Assembly (NCBI GenBank): GCA_039817885.1
Contig: JBCBUY010000092.1
Span: 1-13,030, forward strand
From: CALLCD01 sp039817885
GTDB taxonomy: Bacteria > Pseudomonadota > Alphaproteobacteria > Caulobacterales > Hyphomonadaceae
DNA: 13,030 bases
Direction of reading: 5' to 3'
Shown here piece by piece: positions 1 through 7,057 of the stretch. A program made the translations under genes and the position numbers. The notes beneath the pieces were generated by a model. The model had not been told where the DNA came from. It did no database searches and was given only the letters and a program-made list of their open reading frames with translations. The number at the start of each line of letters is the position of its first letter. The stretch's first letter is position 1.

Positions 1-66
1 AAGGACGATGCTGTCTTGATCGCTTGGCGGCCATCTGGCACCCGCCGCGGCAAAGGTCGTTCCTAG
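1..66 (+). CDS. Possible C-terminal tail of a gene entering from the left edge
   Basis: Reading frame 1 is open from the first base to a TAG at 64-66. The deduced end contains DDAVLIAWRPSG followed by a basic tail (TRRGKGRS), which reads like a plausible protein C-terminus. Frame 2 stops after five codons. Frame 3 is also open to 77 but gives a less protein-like sequence. Only about 21 codons are visible, so neither the family nor the reality of the gene can be established. No hairpin followed by a T-run lies just after it; a lone run of seven T (127-133) has no stem before it. Confidence 0.3.
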   Translation, partial: KDDAVLIAWRPSGTRRGKGRS

Positions 67-303
67 GCCGGCCCTGATGCAACGGGATAAACACAGTATC
101 GCACCGAACGAGAGGGCGGGGATAGATTTTTTTGGAGGGGGGGCTGGGACCAACATGACTGGAAAATGAACGGGCCATTCCGGTTTGGTTGCGTTGGGAT
201 GTGGCACACGCAATTCAGGCGATGGCGGAGACTTGTCACTCCCTCCTGTGGGTTCCTCACCTGACCCACGCAAGGCTCTGCCATCGCTCAACCTTCACAG
301 GCC
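67..303. other. Intergenic stretch with no supported gene
   Basis: No convincing gene on either strand. Open frames here give low-complexity, atypical proteins. The stretch holds an isolated T7 run (127-133) next to a G7 run (137-143). A 6-bp stem (GTGGGT 248-253 with ACCCAC 264-269) lies 35-56 bp beyond the stop of the leftward quinone oxidoreductase gene. The stem has no T-run on the transcribed side, so it is not a canonical intrinsic terminator. Transcription of the leftward operon probably ends here, but I cannot point to the site. Confidence 0.5.
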
Positions 304-1278
304 TCACGGACAGATGACGACCTTACCGACGACCTCCCGGTGCTGTAGGGCGGCAAGGGCTGCGCGCGTCTCCGCAAGGGGATATTCGCCATGGATGTGG
401 GGCCGTGTTTTGCCCTCACGGGCCCACTGCCAGATCGCCTCCATGTTTTCGCGGCCCCGCTCTGGGAACTGGCGGCCATACTCGCCTGCCCGCACACCGA
501 CCAGGGAGAAGCCCTTGATCAGAGCCATATTGGTTGGCAGATCGGCGATGCGCCCTGAGGTAAAGCCGATCACGCAGAGGCGACCGTCAAAGGCAATACA
601 GCGGACGCTTTCATCGAAGACATCGCCGCCAACGGGATCGAAAATTACGTCCGCGCCGCGTCCGCCGGTGAGGGCCTTCACCCTGTCCTTGAACCCCTGG
701 GTCACGTTGAGTGCATGGTCGGCACCATAGGCGACGACTTTTTCGAGTTTTTCATCGCTTGCGGAGGTCGCGATAATATGGGCGCCGAGGAGCTTGCCAA
801 CATCCACAGCCGCAAGGCCAACGCCGCCGCTTGAGCCATGGACAAGCAGCGTTTCGCCAGCCTGCAGATTGGCGCGTCGGACAAGGGTGACATAGGCGGT
901 GAGATATGCGGCGGGGTAGGCTGCCGCCTCGGCAAAGCTCATGGTTTCGGGTTTTGGCTGAAGTCCAGCCGCCGGTGCGAGCGCATAGTCCGCAAACGCG
1001 CCAAATCGCGCGCCTCCCGCGACGGCCTCACCGACTTGGAGATGGGTCACGCCCTCCCCTAGAGCATCGACGGTGCCGGCCAAATCCATACCGGGCGTAA
1101 AGGGCGGGTCGAGCTTTAGTTGATATTTGCCCTGACATATCAGGACATCCGGGAAATTGACGCTCGCTGCTTTGACCTTGAGGCGAACCTCGCCGGGGCC
1201 GGGCTCTGGCACATCGATGTCAGCTAATCCGGTGCCGGACAGATCATCGCTCAGGGCGTGGCAGACAAAGGCCTTCAT
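304..1278 (-). CDS. Zinc-independent NADPH:quinone oxidoreductase family protein (MDR superfamily)
   Basis: The 324-residue length is typical of the quinone-oxidoreductase branch of the medium-chain dehydrogenase/reductases, cytosolic enzymes that pass hydride from NADPH to quinones or enones. The N-terminal GroES-like half carries NFPD (41-44) and the PPFTPGMDLAGTV segment (58-70). The Rossmann half carries the nucleotide loop GSSGGVG (148-154), and AYGADHALN (183-191) is also typical. The cysteine/histidine zinc ligands of alcohol dehydrogenases are absent, as expected. The ATG overlaps the stop of the upstream hydrolase gene in an ATGA (1275-1278) and has no Shine-Dalgarno of its own, so translation is probably coupled. 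It is the last gene of the leftward run. The physiological substrate cannot be told from sequence; acyl-CoA-linked or enone reduction is also possible. Confidence 0.9.
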   Translation of the reverse strand: MKAFVCHALSDDLSGTGLADIDVPEPGPGEVRLKVKAASVNFPDVLICQGKYQLKLDPPFTPGMDLAGTVDALGEGVTHLQVGEAVAGGARFGAFADYALAPAAGLQPKPETMSFAEAAAYPAAYLTAYVTLVRRANLQAGETLLVHGSSGGVGLAAVDVGKLLGAHIIATSASDEKLEKVVAYGADHALNVTQGFKDRVKALTGGRGADVIFDPVGGDVFDESVRCIAFDGRLCVIGFTSGRIADLPTNMALIKGFSLVGVRAGEYGRQFPERGRENMEAIWQWAREGKTRPHIHGEYPLAETRAALAALQHREVVGKVVICP

Positions 1279-2327
1279 ACGGGCGAGGCGACTTTCAGAT
1301 CGGCATAGGCTTTGGCCAGGCGCGCTGCGATATCTTCGCAGGCTTTGCGCGCGGCCGGAGAGACCGCCATGAAGGCGGTGAAGCCATGGGCAAGACTGTC
1401 ATAACAGACATATTCGGCAGGGACGCCGGCTCCCTTCAGGGCTTTGGCATAGGCTTCGCCGTCATCCACCAATGGATCGAAACCTGCCGTTGCGACAATG
1501 GCCGGCGGAAGATTCGCCAAGTCACCGACGGCGAGCGCCGGCGAAATTCTTGGATCGGTCTGGTCCTGGTCGTCGTTTAGATAATGACCCATGAACCAGT
1601 CCATAAGCTCCGTGGTCAGAGGATAGCAGTCTCCGTACACGGTGTGGGAAGCACGCTTGGTCTCAATGTCCGTCGCCGGATAGATGAGCAATTGCAATGC
1701 CGGAACGGGCTTTTGCTGTCGCTTCGATTCCTGGGCGATGATCGCGGCGAAATTTCCACCCATACTGTCCCCGCCAATCGCGGCCATGGCGGGCGGTGCG
1801 CCATATGTCTGAGCGTTTTTCAACGCCCAGTCATAGGCGAAGAGACAGTCATCAAGCCCGGCAGGAAATTTGTGTTCCGGGGCCAGACGATATTCCACCG
1901 AAAGGACAGGAGCCTTGATCGCATCGCTGAGGAGTGAGCAGAAAGCATGGCAGGTTTCGAGGTCGCCAATGACGCCGCCGCCCATATGCATGTAGACGAG
2001 GATTGGGTGCTCCGGGTTCTGATCCGCCGGGCGATAAAGGCGAGCGGGGATATCTCGGCCGGGTGCCTTCAGAGAAACATCCTCGGCCGAGATGCCGGGT
2101 TCCATCGGGGCAGCAAGCATGGCCAGCGCATCGGCGGATGCCTGTCGGAATTGCTGAGCTGTCAATGCAGAAACCCCCGGCTGATTGCGCGCGCCATGGG
2201 CAATGAACTGGAAATATGGGTCGAGGGTGCGCCCGCCAATTTCAACCGGCTTGCCCCCGGACATACGCACCAACCATGAGGGGGGTAGCTTTAGCAGCAG
2301 TTTTATAATCGTCGCCTGCAAGCTCAT
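1275..2327 (-). CDS. Alpha/beta hydrolase, hormone-sensitive-lipase (HSL) family esterase
   Basis: This 350-residue serine hydrolase should cleave carboxylic esters. The nucleophile elbow is GDSMGG with Ser188. The acid is Asp284 in GFDPLVDDG, and the base is His314 in AHGF. All three have the usual HSL spacing. The oxyanion-hole segment reads YMHMGGGVIGD (112-122) instead of the textbook HGGG followed by an aromatic residue. About 80 residues precede the core and probably form the cap seen in HSL esterases. The first 20 residues are hydrophobic but give no clear signal peptide. The ATG is supported by GGGAGGA about 9 nt upstream. It follows the TetR gene by 42 bp and overlaps the quinone oxidoreductase gene by 4 bp. 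An esterase in one run with a flavin monooxygenase recalls Baeyer-Villiger routes, in which an ester is made and then cleaved; that link is inference. Confidence 0.93.
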   Translation of the reverse strand: MSLQATIIKLLLKLPPSWLVRMSGGKPVEIGGRTLDPYFQFIAHGARNQPGVSALTAQQFRQASADALAMLAAPMEPGISAEDVSLKAPGRDIPARLYRPADQNPEHPILVYMHMGGGVIGDLETCHAFCSLLSDAIKAPVLSVEYRLAPEHKFPAGLDDCLFAYDWALKNAQTYGAPPAMAAIGGDSMGGNFAAIIAQESKRQQKPVPALQLLIYPATDIETKRASHTVYGDCYPLTTELMDWFMGHYLNDDQDQTDPRISPALAVGDLANLPPAIVATAGFDPLVDDGEAYAKALKGAGVPAEYVCYDSLAHGFTAFMAVSPAARKACEDIAARLAKAYADLKVASPV

Positions 2328-2369
2328 ACTAATTATCCTCCCGATCGGAACAGTCTCCGAGGACCGTTC

Positions 2370-2996
2370 CTACCTCTTTGCGAAAAACCCTGACATGGCT
2401 GACAACATGAGTGTTGTGGCAAAGTGTGTGGCACCGTCGACATCAGCGGGGCGGCGCTGAAGCATGTGATCTCCCACTTCTCGGGCAATGCCGATCGCGG
2501 CCGCTGTGAGGTATTCGGTGTCCAAACTGGACCCCAAATCCTCCGGCAGCATTGTCTCGACGTCGTTTCGGATTTCGTCGAAGACGGCTTTCATCTCCGG
2601 TGTGTCGACGCGAATGCCAAGCATCGCTGTGTGCGCACCGCCAGCGGAAATGGCCTCTTTGTTCTCGTTCGCGATGAACTGAAAGAATGCGCGATAGGCT
2701 CCTTCAATAAAGCCTTCAAAATCGTTCGAATTCTCCCTCACCTGCCGCAAAATAGGCCGGAATCTCCGCGTTGATTCCGTAGAGATGGCCTCGAAGACCT
2801 CCTCCTTGGACTTAAAGTAATTGTAGAATGTTCCCGCAGCGAGATTTGTCTCGCGAATGATATCACGCACAGTGGTGGCATCGTATCCAATGCGGGCGAA
2901 CACAATGCGCCCAGCATCCAGAATCGATTGCCGATTCGCCGCTTTTGCCCGCGCACGCTTGCCGTCGTTCATTGCCAACACATCCGATGCGCTCAT
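2370..2996 (-). CDS. TetR/AcrR family transcriptional regulator
   Basis: At 208 residues this is a normal-length TetR protein. After a basic N-terminus (KRARAKAANRQ) comes the helix-turn-helix at roughly residues 40-61: TTVRDIIRETNLAAGTFYNY, followed by FKSKEEVF, the family hallmark. The rest is an all-helical ligand-binding and dimerisation domain of unknown ligand. The open frame extends upstream to 3191, but that part lies inside the DUF6498 gene in another frame. The ATG at 2996 has GGAGGG at 6-7 nt and begins where TetR homology begins. The hydrolase and quinone reductase genes follow within 42 bp, so this is probably their regulator and also self-regulating. A set of TGACG/CGTCA repeats just upstream (3013-3045) is the obvious operator candidate. 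Confidence 0.92.
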   Translation of the reverse strand: MSASDVLAMNDGKRARAKAANRQSILDAGRIVFARIGYDATTVRDIIRETNLAAGTFYNYFKSKEEVFEAISTESTRRFRPILRQVRENSNDFEGFIEGAYRAFFQFIANENKEAISAGGAHTAMLGIRVDTPEMKAVFDEIRNDVETMLPEDLGSSLDTEYLTAAAIGIAREVGDHMLQRRPADVDGATHFATTLMLSAMSGFFAKR

Positions 2997-3012
2997 TCTC
3001 GACCCTCCGAAG

Positions 3013-3045
3013 TGACACGAAGACGTCAAAAATGACGGCGCGTCA
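3013..3045. promoter_or_regulatory. Clustered TGACG/CGTCA inverted repeats upstream of the tetR gene (candidate operator)
   Basis: The 46-bp gap between the DUF6498 and TetR genes holds CGTCA (3024-3028), TGACG (3033-3037) and CGTCA (3041-3045). They form two nested inverted repeats with 4-nt and 3-nt spacers. A palindromic GACGTC (3022-3027) and an outlying TGAC (3013-3016) add to the cluster. The last arm runs into the DUF6498 stop codon. Closely spaced inverted repeats just before a tetR start are where TetR proteins usually bind their own promoter. No good -10 box could be assigned, so the promoter itself is not proven. Confidence 0.4.
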
Positions 3046-3711
3046 ACTTTTAATGTCTTTGGGCTCTTCCCGGAAAACACGCCGCATATCCATAAAGATT
3101 CCCCAAGCCGCGCGGAGGAGCACAAGGGCCAGGACCCCCAACAGGGGATCCCCAAGGGCCATGGTGAGACCGCCGCCCAGGAGCAAGGCAATATGCAGCA
3201 CGATGAGATTGCCGTAGGGAGCCATCATTTCCTTTTCGAGCGATGTGCGGCGGAACTGGCCACGCATGATGTCGTCAAGGATGAAGACGGCGACGTGCCA
3301 GGCGGCAATCACGGCCAGGAACGTCACCATATTCTGACCAGAGCTCAGTGCGGTTTGAAATATCGTTATTGGAGAAAAGAACTCTGTGGTTTCGTCGGGC
3401 GTGCCCATTGTCGCGAAGGATGCCAGAAACACACCGTGCACGAAGCAAAACATGCCGTAATGTACAGTGAAAAAGGGGCCATAGAACACCATGCCCGCCA
3501 GGCCGATCGGGTGCTCTTTCATGGTCGCCGCTGTCATTCTGAACAAGGTTATGACGCCCAGAACAATATTCTCGAGCCAATAGAGGAATATGATCGGCGC
3601 AGCTCCCCAGCCGAGAAAGAGCACGGCGAATATGGGGATAAGATTAATGACCAGCCCCGTGAGGGCCAGCGGATCCTCAAGGGTTGCTTGAATGCGTTCC
3701 GTTAGCCCCAC
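3043..3711 (-). CDS. DUF6498-type integral membrane protein
   Basis: A 222-residue, very hydrophobic protein with about six predicted membrane segments (around 18-36, 38-58, 70-100, 125-147, 168-187 and 188-206) and a charged C-terminus. The motif LYWLEN (43-48) after the first helices, and GPFFTVHYGMFCFVHGVF (78-95) with its paired histidines, are what I associate with DUF6498 proteins, whose function is unknown. The start is a GTG with only a weak ACGAG upstream; it sits 11 bp after the lipoprotein stop, so translation is probably coupled. The conserved His, Glu and Asn in membrane segments could bind a metal or polar ligand, but that is speculation. Confidence 0.8.
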   Translation of the reverse strand: MGLTERIQATLEDPLALTGLVINLIPIFAVLFLGWGAAPIIFLYWLENIVLGVITLFRMTAATMKEHPIGLAGMVFYGPFFTVHYGMFCFVHGVFLASFATMGTPDETTEFFSPITIFQTALSSGQNMVTFLAVIAAWHVAVFILDDIMRGQFRRTSLEKEMMAPYGNLIVLHIALLLGGGLTMALGDPLLGVLALVLLRAAWGIFMDMRRVFREEPKDIKS

Positions 3712-3722
3712 GCAACACTCGT

Positions 3723-4349
3723 TTATTTCTTGCGTTTCGGGATATCGAGTTCCGGAACGGCGTCGACCACCTCACGATACAGAAACCTGTTCCCGGACCT
3801 CCATTCGCCATTCTCGTAATATTCGGACTCACTCAGCAGCGATCCATCGGACCGCTGTGTGCCGGTACTTCGCACTTTGGTGATGGTGTCATGTCCTGTT
3901 ACCGCTTCCTCGGCGGCCCAGGACCCGTCTTCAGCCACTTCAAAGGTGCCCTCGGTGCGGAATCCGGCATTGGTGATATAGACATAGGCGAGCGCATCGG
4001 TTTCAGCATCGAAATAGACAATTGTCTCACCGCCATAACTGCGATCCTCGAGGGCATGGCGGATGGAGATCCCCGCCCCGCCAATCGCCCAGTTCCAGGC
4101 CTGGATATCCGCCACCGCTCCGGAGCTGCCCTCAAGCGGTTCACCGCGATAGGTATGTCCGACGAATTCCACAAGTTTTCCAAATGTCTCCCTTTGCCAG
4201 GGCGTGGCTCGGACATTGCGCGGCGTCGTCGGCGTTGCTGATGGGCGCGCCTCTGGCGGGAGCATGTGTTCCTTGTTGAGCGTGTTCCAACTACCGCAGG
4301 CAGATAGGACAGCAAGGGCACAAAGCGTTGTGAGACAAGTACGATTCAT
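3723..4349 (-). CDS. Predicted lipoprotein of unknown function, possibly a lipocalin-like barrel
   Basis: The protein starts with a short basic stretch and hydrophobic core ending in the lipobox LSAC, with Cys18 as the lipidation site; the +2 Gly does not suggest inner-membrane retention. The mature part (about 190 residues) is rich in alternating hydrophobic/polar strands. It includes FGKLVEFVGHTYRGE (56-70), GGETIVYFDAETDALAYVYI (106-125) and a following NAGFRTEGTFE. This pattern resembles small calycin/DUF1579-like beta barrels that begin with an F-x-x-L-x-G-x-x-Y/W motif; that assignment is tentative. I chose ATG 4349 because GGAGGA lies 9 nt upstream. An in-frame TTG at 4358 abuts the same Shine-Dalgarno and is unlikely. 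It lies 48 bp after the M23 lipoprotein gene and 11 bp before DUF6498, as part of an envelope group. I do not recognise a specific gene name. Confidence 0.75.
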   Translation of the reverse strand: MNRTCLTTLCALAVLSACGSWNTLNKEHMLPPEARPSATPTTPRNVRATPWQRETFGKLVEFVGHTYRGEPLEGSSGAVADIQAWNWAIGGAGISIRHALEDRSYGGETIVYFDAETDALAYVYITNAGFRTEGTFEVAEDGSWAAEEAVTGHDTITKVRSTGTQRSDGSLLSESEYYENGEWRSGNRFLYREVVDAVPELDIPKRKK

Positions 4350-4397
4350 TGATCCCAATCCTCCACTGGCGAAATCTGCCAGAAGACGAAGACGGCA

Positions 4398-5051
4398 TCA
4401 ACTTACCGATGGTGTATATGGCGGCAGGGAGAACGGATCTTGGGCCTGTAGGCCTATGGAGCCACGAGAATTGCGAATATCACCGGTGAGGATTTCATAA
4501 TGGAGGTGGGGTCCGCTGGCATTGCCGGAAGATCCAACAAACCCAATCAAAGCGCCGGCCCCGACCGACGCTCCAACGGTGATCCCTGGCGCGAAGCCAT
4601 TCAGATGAGCATAGCGCGTATAAAGGCCCCAACCATGGTCAATCACAATTTGATAGCCGAAGCCATTTCGCCATTGGGCTTCGGCAATCCGGCCCCTCGC
4701 CCCTGAATAGATGCTTGTGCCTGTGCTGGCACTGATATCGATGCCCTTATGGCTCGATCGTCCCCGCCGACCGAAACCCGAGCTAAAGCACCCGCCGCGA
4801 ACCGGCTTAAGCGCGAGGATCACGCGGTTATTGTAGTTGATGTAAGGGGTGTAGGTCGTAATACGCCCGCGCGAATCTATGGGCGGCGCGTTGCTCGGGC
4901 TGAGCCCCCGACAGAGGGTGAACTCGCGGTCGGGCTGAAAATCGCCGGCGGAGGCGACCGTTGGAGAAGACCCGCCAGATGTGCCGGATGGATAGGTTGT
5001 GCAAGCGCCGAGCAGAAGTGCGATACAACCAAATGTCAGACCAGGCTTCAT
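4398..5051 (-). CDS. M23 (LytM-type) peptidase family lipoprotein
   Basis: This 217-residue exported protein has lipobox LGAC (Cys17 lipidated), a Gly/Ser-rich linker to about residue 37, and a C-terminal LytM domain. The zinc-site motifs are complete: HKGID (His101, Asp105) and GPHLHYEI (His182, His184), plus YAHLNG with His149. It should therefore be a catalytically competent peptidoglycan endopeptidase acting from a membrane anchor on stem-peptide cross-links. The fold-typical VGSSGNASG (172-180) precedes the last motif. The start is well defined: AAAGGAGG lies 8 nt before the ATG. There is no coiled coil or LysM domain, so it does not resemble EnvC or NlpD. It lies 39 bp downstream of the FMO gene and 48 bp upstream of the second lipoprotein. 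Confidence 0.92.
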   Translation of the reverse strand: MKPGLTFGCIALLLGACTTYPSGTSGGSSPTVASAGDFQPDREFTLCRGLSPSNAPPIDSRGRITTYTPYINYNNRVILALKPVRGGCFSSGFGRRGRSSHKGIDISASTGTSIYSGARGRIAEAQWRNGFGYQIVIDHGWGLYTRYAHLNGFAPGITVGASVGAGALIGFVGSSGNASGPHLHYEILTGDIRNSRGSIGLQAQDPFSLPPYTPSVS

Positions 5052-5090
5052 CGTGCCGGCCTCCTTTACTCTACTTGCGCGTTCGGCGAG

Positions 5091-6422
5091 CTAGGCTGCC
5101 ACACTGGCCCGTTTGGACCCGCTAGATATCTCTTTCATGAGATCAGCCACATAAAGGTTGAAATCTACTTGCATTGTATGCCGCGCACTTTCGTAAAAAT
5201 GACCAAGATGGGTTTTCTCATCAGCAGCTATAATGCGGTCCATCTCCTGAACGCTCGGCAACGCATACGCGCCGGACAAGCAGGCGGCGACGAGTTTTGA
5301 CTGTTGCTCGGCAAAGTTGACAAGCGTCGGGAGCGGCTGAGCGAGGCCAAGAAAGAACAGCGTCTCGAAGCCCGGTTTGACCATGCGCTTGAACAGGGGG
5401 AAGCGATTGTCTTGCGGTGTGAGATCCGGGAGATCAAAGAATGGAAAGCTGACATTGTAACCCGTGGCCCAGACGATCGCGTCGATCGTCTCGCGGCTGC
5501 CATCGGTGAAGATCACGCCGTCTCCGTCCAACGTTTCGATGGCTCCCTTCGGCACGATATCGCCGCAGCCGACGCGGGTGAGAAATTCTCCGGAGACGGA
5601 CGGATGTCCGCTTAGGGGTTCATGGTCCGGTTTCGGCAGACCATAGTCCTCCATCTTGCCGATGGCTTTCTTTATTGCCCCGCGCGCGAGGGCGCGGCCA
5701 ATGCCGGTGGGGAGCCATGCCGGCAGAACCGCTTTGTCCGCTGGCTGACCATTGAGATATTTCGGCATCACCCAGACGCCGCGGCGCATGGAGATAAACA
5801 GGGTCTCGGCCAGCGGCTTCTGGGCCAGCTCCGACGAGATATCCATCGCAGAGTTTCCACCGCCGACGACCATCACCTTCTTGCCGCGAAAGTCATAGGG
5901 CGCAAACGGGTCTCGGTAGTGGTGGGAGTGAACCTGATATCCGTCAAAGCTGCCAGGATACTCCGGCGTTCGTGGATCCCAATGGTGGCCATTGGCGACG
6001 ATCAGGGCGTCATATTCCCGCGTCTCTCCGGTCGAAAGCGCGACCATCCACCGGTCACCGTCCAGAGGCGCAGCGGCATCGACGCGGGTCTTGAACGTGA
6101 TGGTGTCGCGCAGGGCGAAATGATCGACATAGTCGTTGAAGTAGTCAAATAGCTGAGAGTGGTGCGGAAAGTCCGGCCAATCTTCGGGCACGGGATAGTC
6201 CTCAAAGGCCAGCCGCCATTTCGATGTGTCTATGTGAAGGCTGGCATAGCAAGATGAGAGGCCGTTGGGGTTCTTATAGTACCAATTGCCGCCAATATTG
6301 TCGGAGGCTTCAAAGCAATCATAGGCGATGCCGACGTCTTTCAGGCGCTTTGCCATGGTGAAGCCCGAGCACCCGGCTCCGATGATGCAGACTGTTTTGG
6401 TCTCAGTGCCGTCTAACGCCAT
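5091..6422 (-). CDS. Flavin-containing monooxygenase (class B, FMO/BVMO type)
   Basis: A 443-residue FAD- and NADPH-dependent monooxygenase that would insert oxygen into a nucleophilic N or S centre or oxidise a ketone. The FAD-binding Rossmann motif GAGCSG is at 15-20, followed by EASDNIGGNWYYKNP (38-52). The class fingerprint F-x-G-x3-H-x3-Y is present as FDGYQVHSHHY (159-169). It ends in Tyr rather than the Trp of classical Baeyer-Villiger enzymes, so it is FMO-like. The NADPH motif VVGGGNSAMD is at 185-194 and ATGYNVSFPFF at 319-329. The ATG has AAAGG about 9 nt upstream. It is the first gene of the leftward run, reading out of the divergent region at 6423-6559. The substrate is unknown. 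Confidence 0.93.
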   Translation of the reverse strand: MALDGTETKTVCIIGAGCSGFTMAKRLKDVGIAYDCFEASDNIGGNWYYKNPNGLSSCYASLHIDTSKWRLAFEDYPVPEDWPDFPHHSQLFDYFNDYVDHFALRDTITFKTRVDAAAPLDGDRWMVALSTGETREYDALIVANGHHWDPRTPEYPGSFDGYQVHSHHYRDPFAPYDFRGKKVMVVGGGNSAMDISSELAQKPLAETLFISMRRGVWVMPKYLNGQPADKAVLPAWLPTGIGRALARGAIKKAIGKMEDYGLPKPDHEPLSGHPSVSGEFLTRVGCGDIVPKGAIETLDGDGVIFTDGSRETIDAIVWATGYNVSFPFFDLPDLTPQDNRFPLFKRMVKPGFETLFFLGLAQPLPTLVNFAEQQSKLVAACLSGAYALPSVQEMDRIIAADEKTHLGHFYESARHTMQVDFNLYVADLMKEISSGSKRASVAA

Positions 6423-6453
6423 GTCTGTCGCCTTTGGTGTGCTGCAGCGACGA

Positions 6454-6481
6454 AGAGTAACCGGCTCGCGCCGGAGGTCAA
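6454..6481 (-). promoter_or_regulatory. Candidate promoter of the FMO operon with a palindrome in its spacer
   Basis: On the minus strand TTGACC (6481-6476) and TACTCT (6459-6454) are separated by 16 bp, which would start a transcript about 25 nt before the FMO ATG. The -35 is strong and the -10 is poor. The spacer is occupied by a perfect 5-bp inverted repeat, CCGGC TCGC GCCGG (6461-6474). Such a position would suit regulator binding or activation. Assignment by eye only. Confidence 0.35.
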
Positions 6482-6485
6482 TTTC

Positions 6486-6519
6486 CCTTGCGGGAGCGAT
6501 TGACGGGTCCCGCGCAAGG
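6486..6519. repeat. Imperfect inverted repeat in the FMO/thioesterase divergent region
   Basis: CCTTGCGGGA (6486-6495) pairs with TCCCGCGCAAGG (6508-6519); the only difference is a 2-nt bulge, and the centre is 12 nt. A TTGACG (6500-6505) lies in the centre and could be a -35 element for the rightward thioesterase genes, although the matching -10 position (CAAAAG) is poor. The repeat may be a protein-binding site or form a hairpin in a rightward leader RNA. There is no T-run after it, so a terminator is unlikely. Confidence 0.4.
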
Positions 6520-6559
6520 TCTCAAAAGTTGCAGCACTTCAATAAAGGTTGTGCGTGTC

Positions 6560-7057
6560 ATGGCAGACGCTGAAAAGCCCGATCATCTAGAGATCATGAA
6601 AACCTTTGCGCACCAGATGATCAATGTGGTGCCTTGGGCCAAGGAACTGGGATTCGAATTGACCGATGTTGAACGGGGCCGAGTGTTTGGCAATTTGACC
6701 TGGAGCGAACATCTGCTCGGTGATCCGGAGGCAGGTGTGATCCATGGCGGTGTGGTGACGTCGCTGCTTGATAATCTCTGCGGCGCGGCTGTGGTTTCAG
6801 CCATGACAGAATTTCAGTCCACCGCAACGCTCGACCTTCGGATCGATTATATGCGCTCCTCGGAAAAGGGCCGGGATATCATCGGTGAGGCCGAATGCTA
6901 CCACGTCACCCGAACTGTCGCCTTTGCCCGGGCATGGGCCTATCACGACACGCGGGACAAAGTGATCGCTACAGCAACGGGGGCCTTTGCGCTGAACGAT
7001 CCGAAACGCTGGTCGAGTGGGCTGTCGAGGGCCATGTCCAAGGAGGGCAAAGCATGA
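6560..7057 (+). CDS. PaaI-family hotdog thioesterase (first of a tandem pair)
   Basis: A 165-residue single hotdog domain that should hydrolyse acyl-CoA thioesters in the cytosol as a dimer or tetramer. The signature HGGVVTSLLDN (62-72) gives the His-Gly-Gly of the active site and Asp71 nine residues on, where PaaI-type enzymes carry their catalytic Asp. TLDLRIDYMRS (90-100) is the matching central strand. ATG 6560 has AAAGG about 11 nt upstream. Longer in-frame starts (6488, GTG 6551) add residues unlike the family or lack a usable ribosome site. The gene overlaps the second thioesterase in an ATGA. It is the first gene rightward from the region shared with the FMO, so it may be co-regulated with it. 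Confidence 0.9.
   Translation: MADAEKPDHLEIMKTFAHQMINVVPWAKELGFELTDVERGRVFGNLTWSEHLLGDPEAGVIHGGVVTSLLDNLCGAAVVSAMTEFQSTATLDLRIDYMRSSEKGRDIIGEAECYHVTRTVAFARAWAYHDTRDKVIATATGAFALNDPKRWSSGLSRAMSKEGKA

Noticed and set aside
134..148. G-rich run as a possible G-quadruplex
   Set aside because: Only two runs of three or more G lie close together; four spaced runs are not present.
248..269. Possible terminator stem after the leftward operon
   Set aside because: A 6-bp stem with a 10-nt loop, followed on the transcribed strand by purines rather than a T-run.
63..284. 73-residue leftward frame near the left edge
   Set aside because: Unusual composition, no ribosome site, no recognisable motif; probably a chance open frame.
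2997..3191. N-terminal extension of the TetR frame by 65 residues
   Set aside because: It overlaps the DUF6498 coding region out of frame, is unlike TetR proteins, and ATG 2996 has a good ribosome site exactly at the family boundary.
4366..4382. Hairpin CTGGC/GCCAG between the two lipoprotein genes
   Set aside because: Only a 5-bp stem with a 7-nt loop and no T-run on the transcribed strand; too weak for a terminator call.
6895..7053. Longer start for the second thioesterase
   Set aside because: The extension is a shadow of the first thioesterase; ATG 7054 has AAGGAGG and an ATGA overlap.
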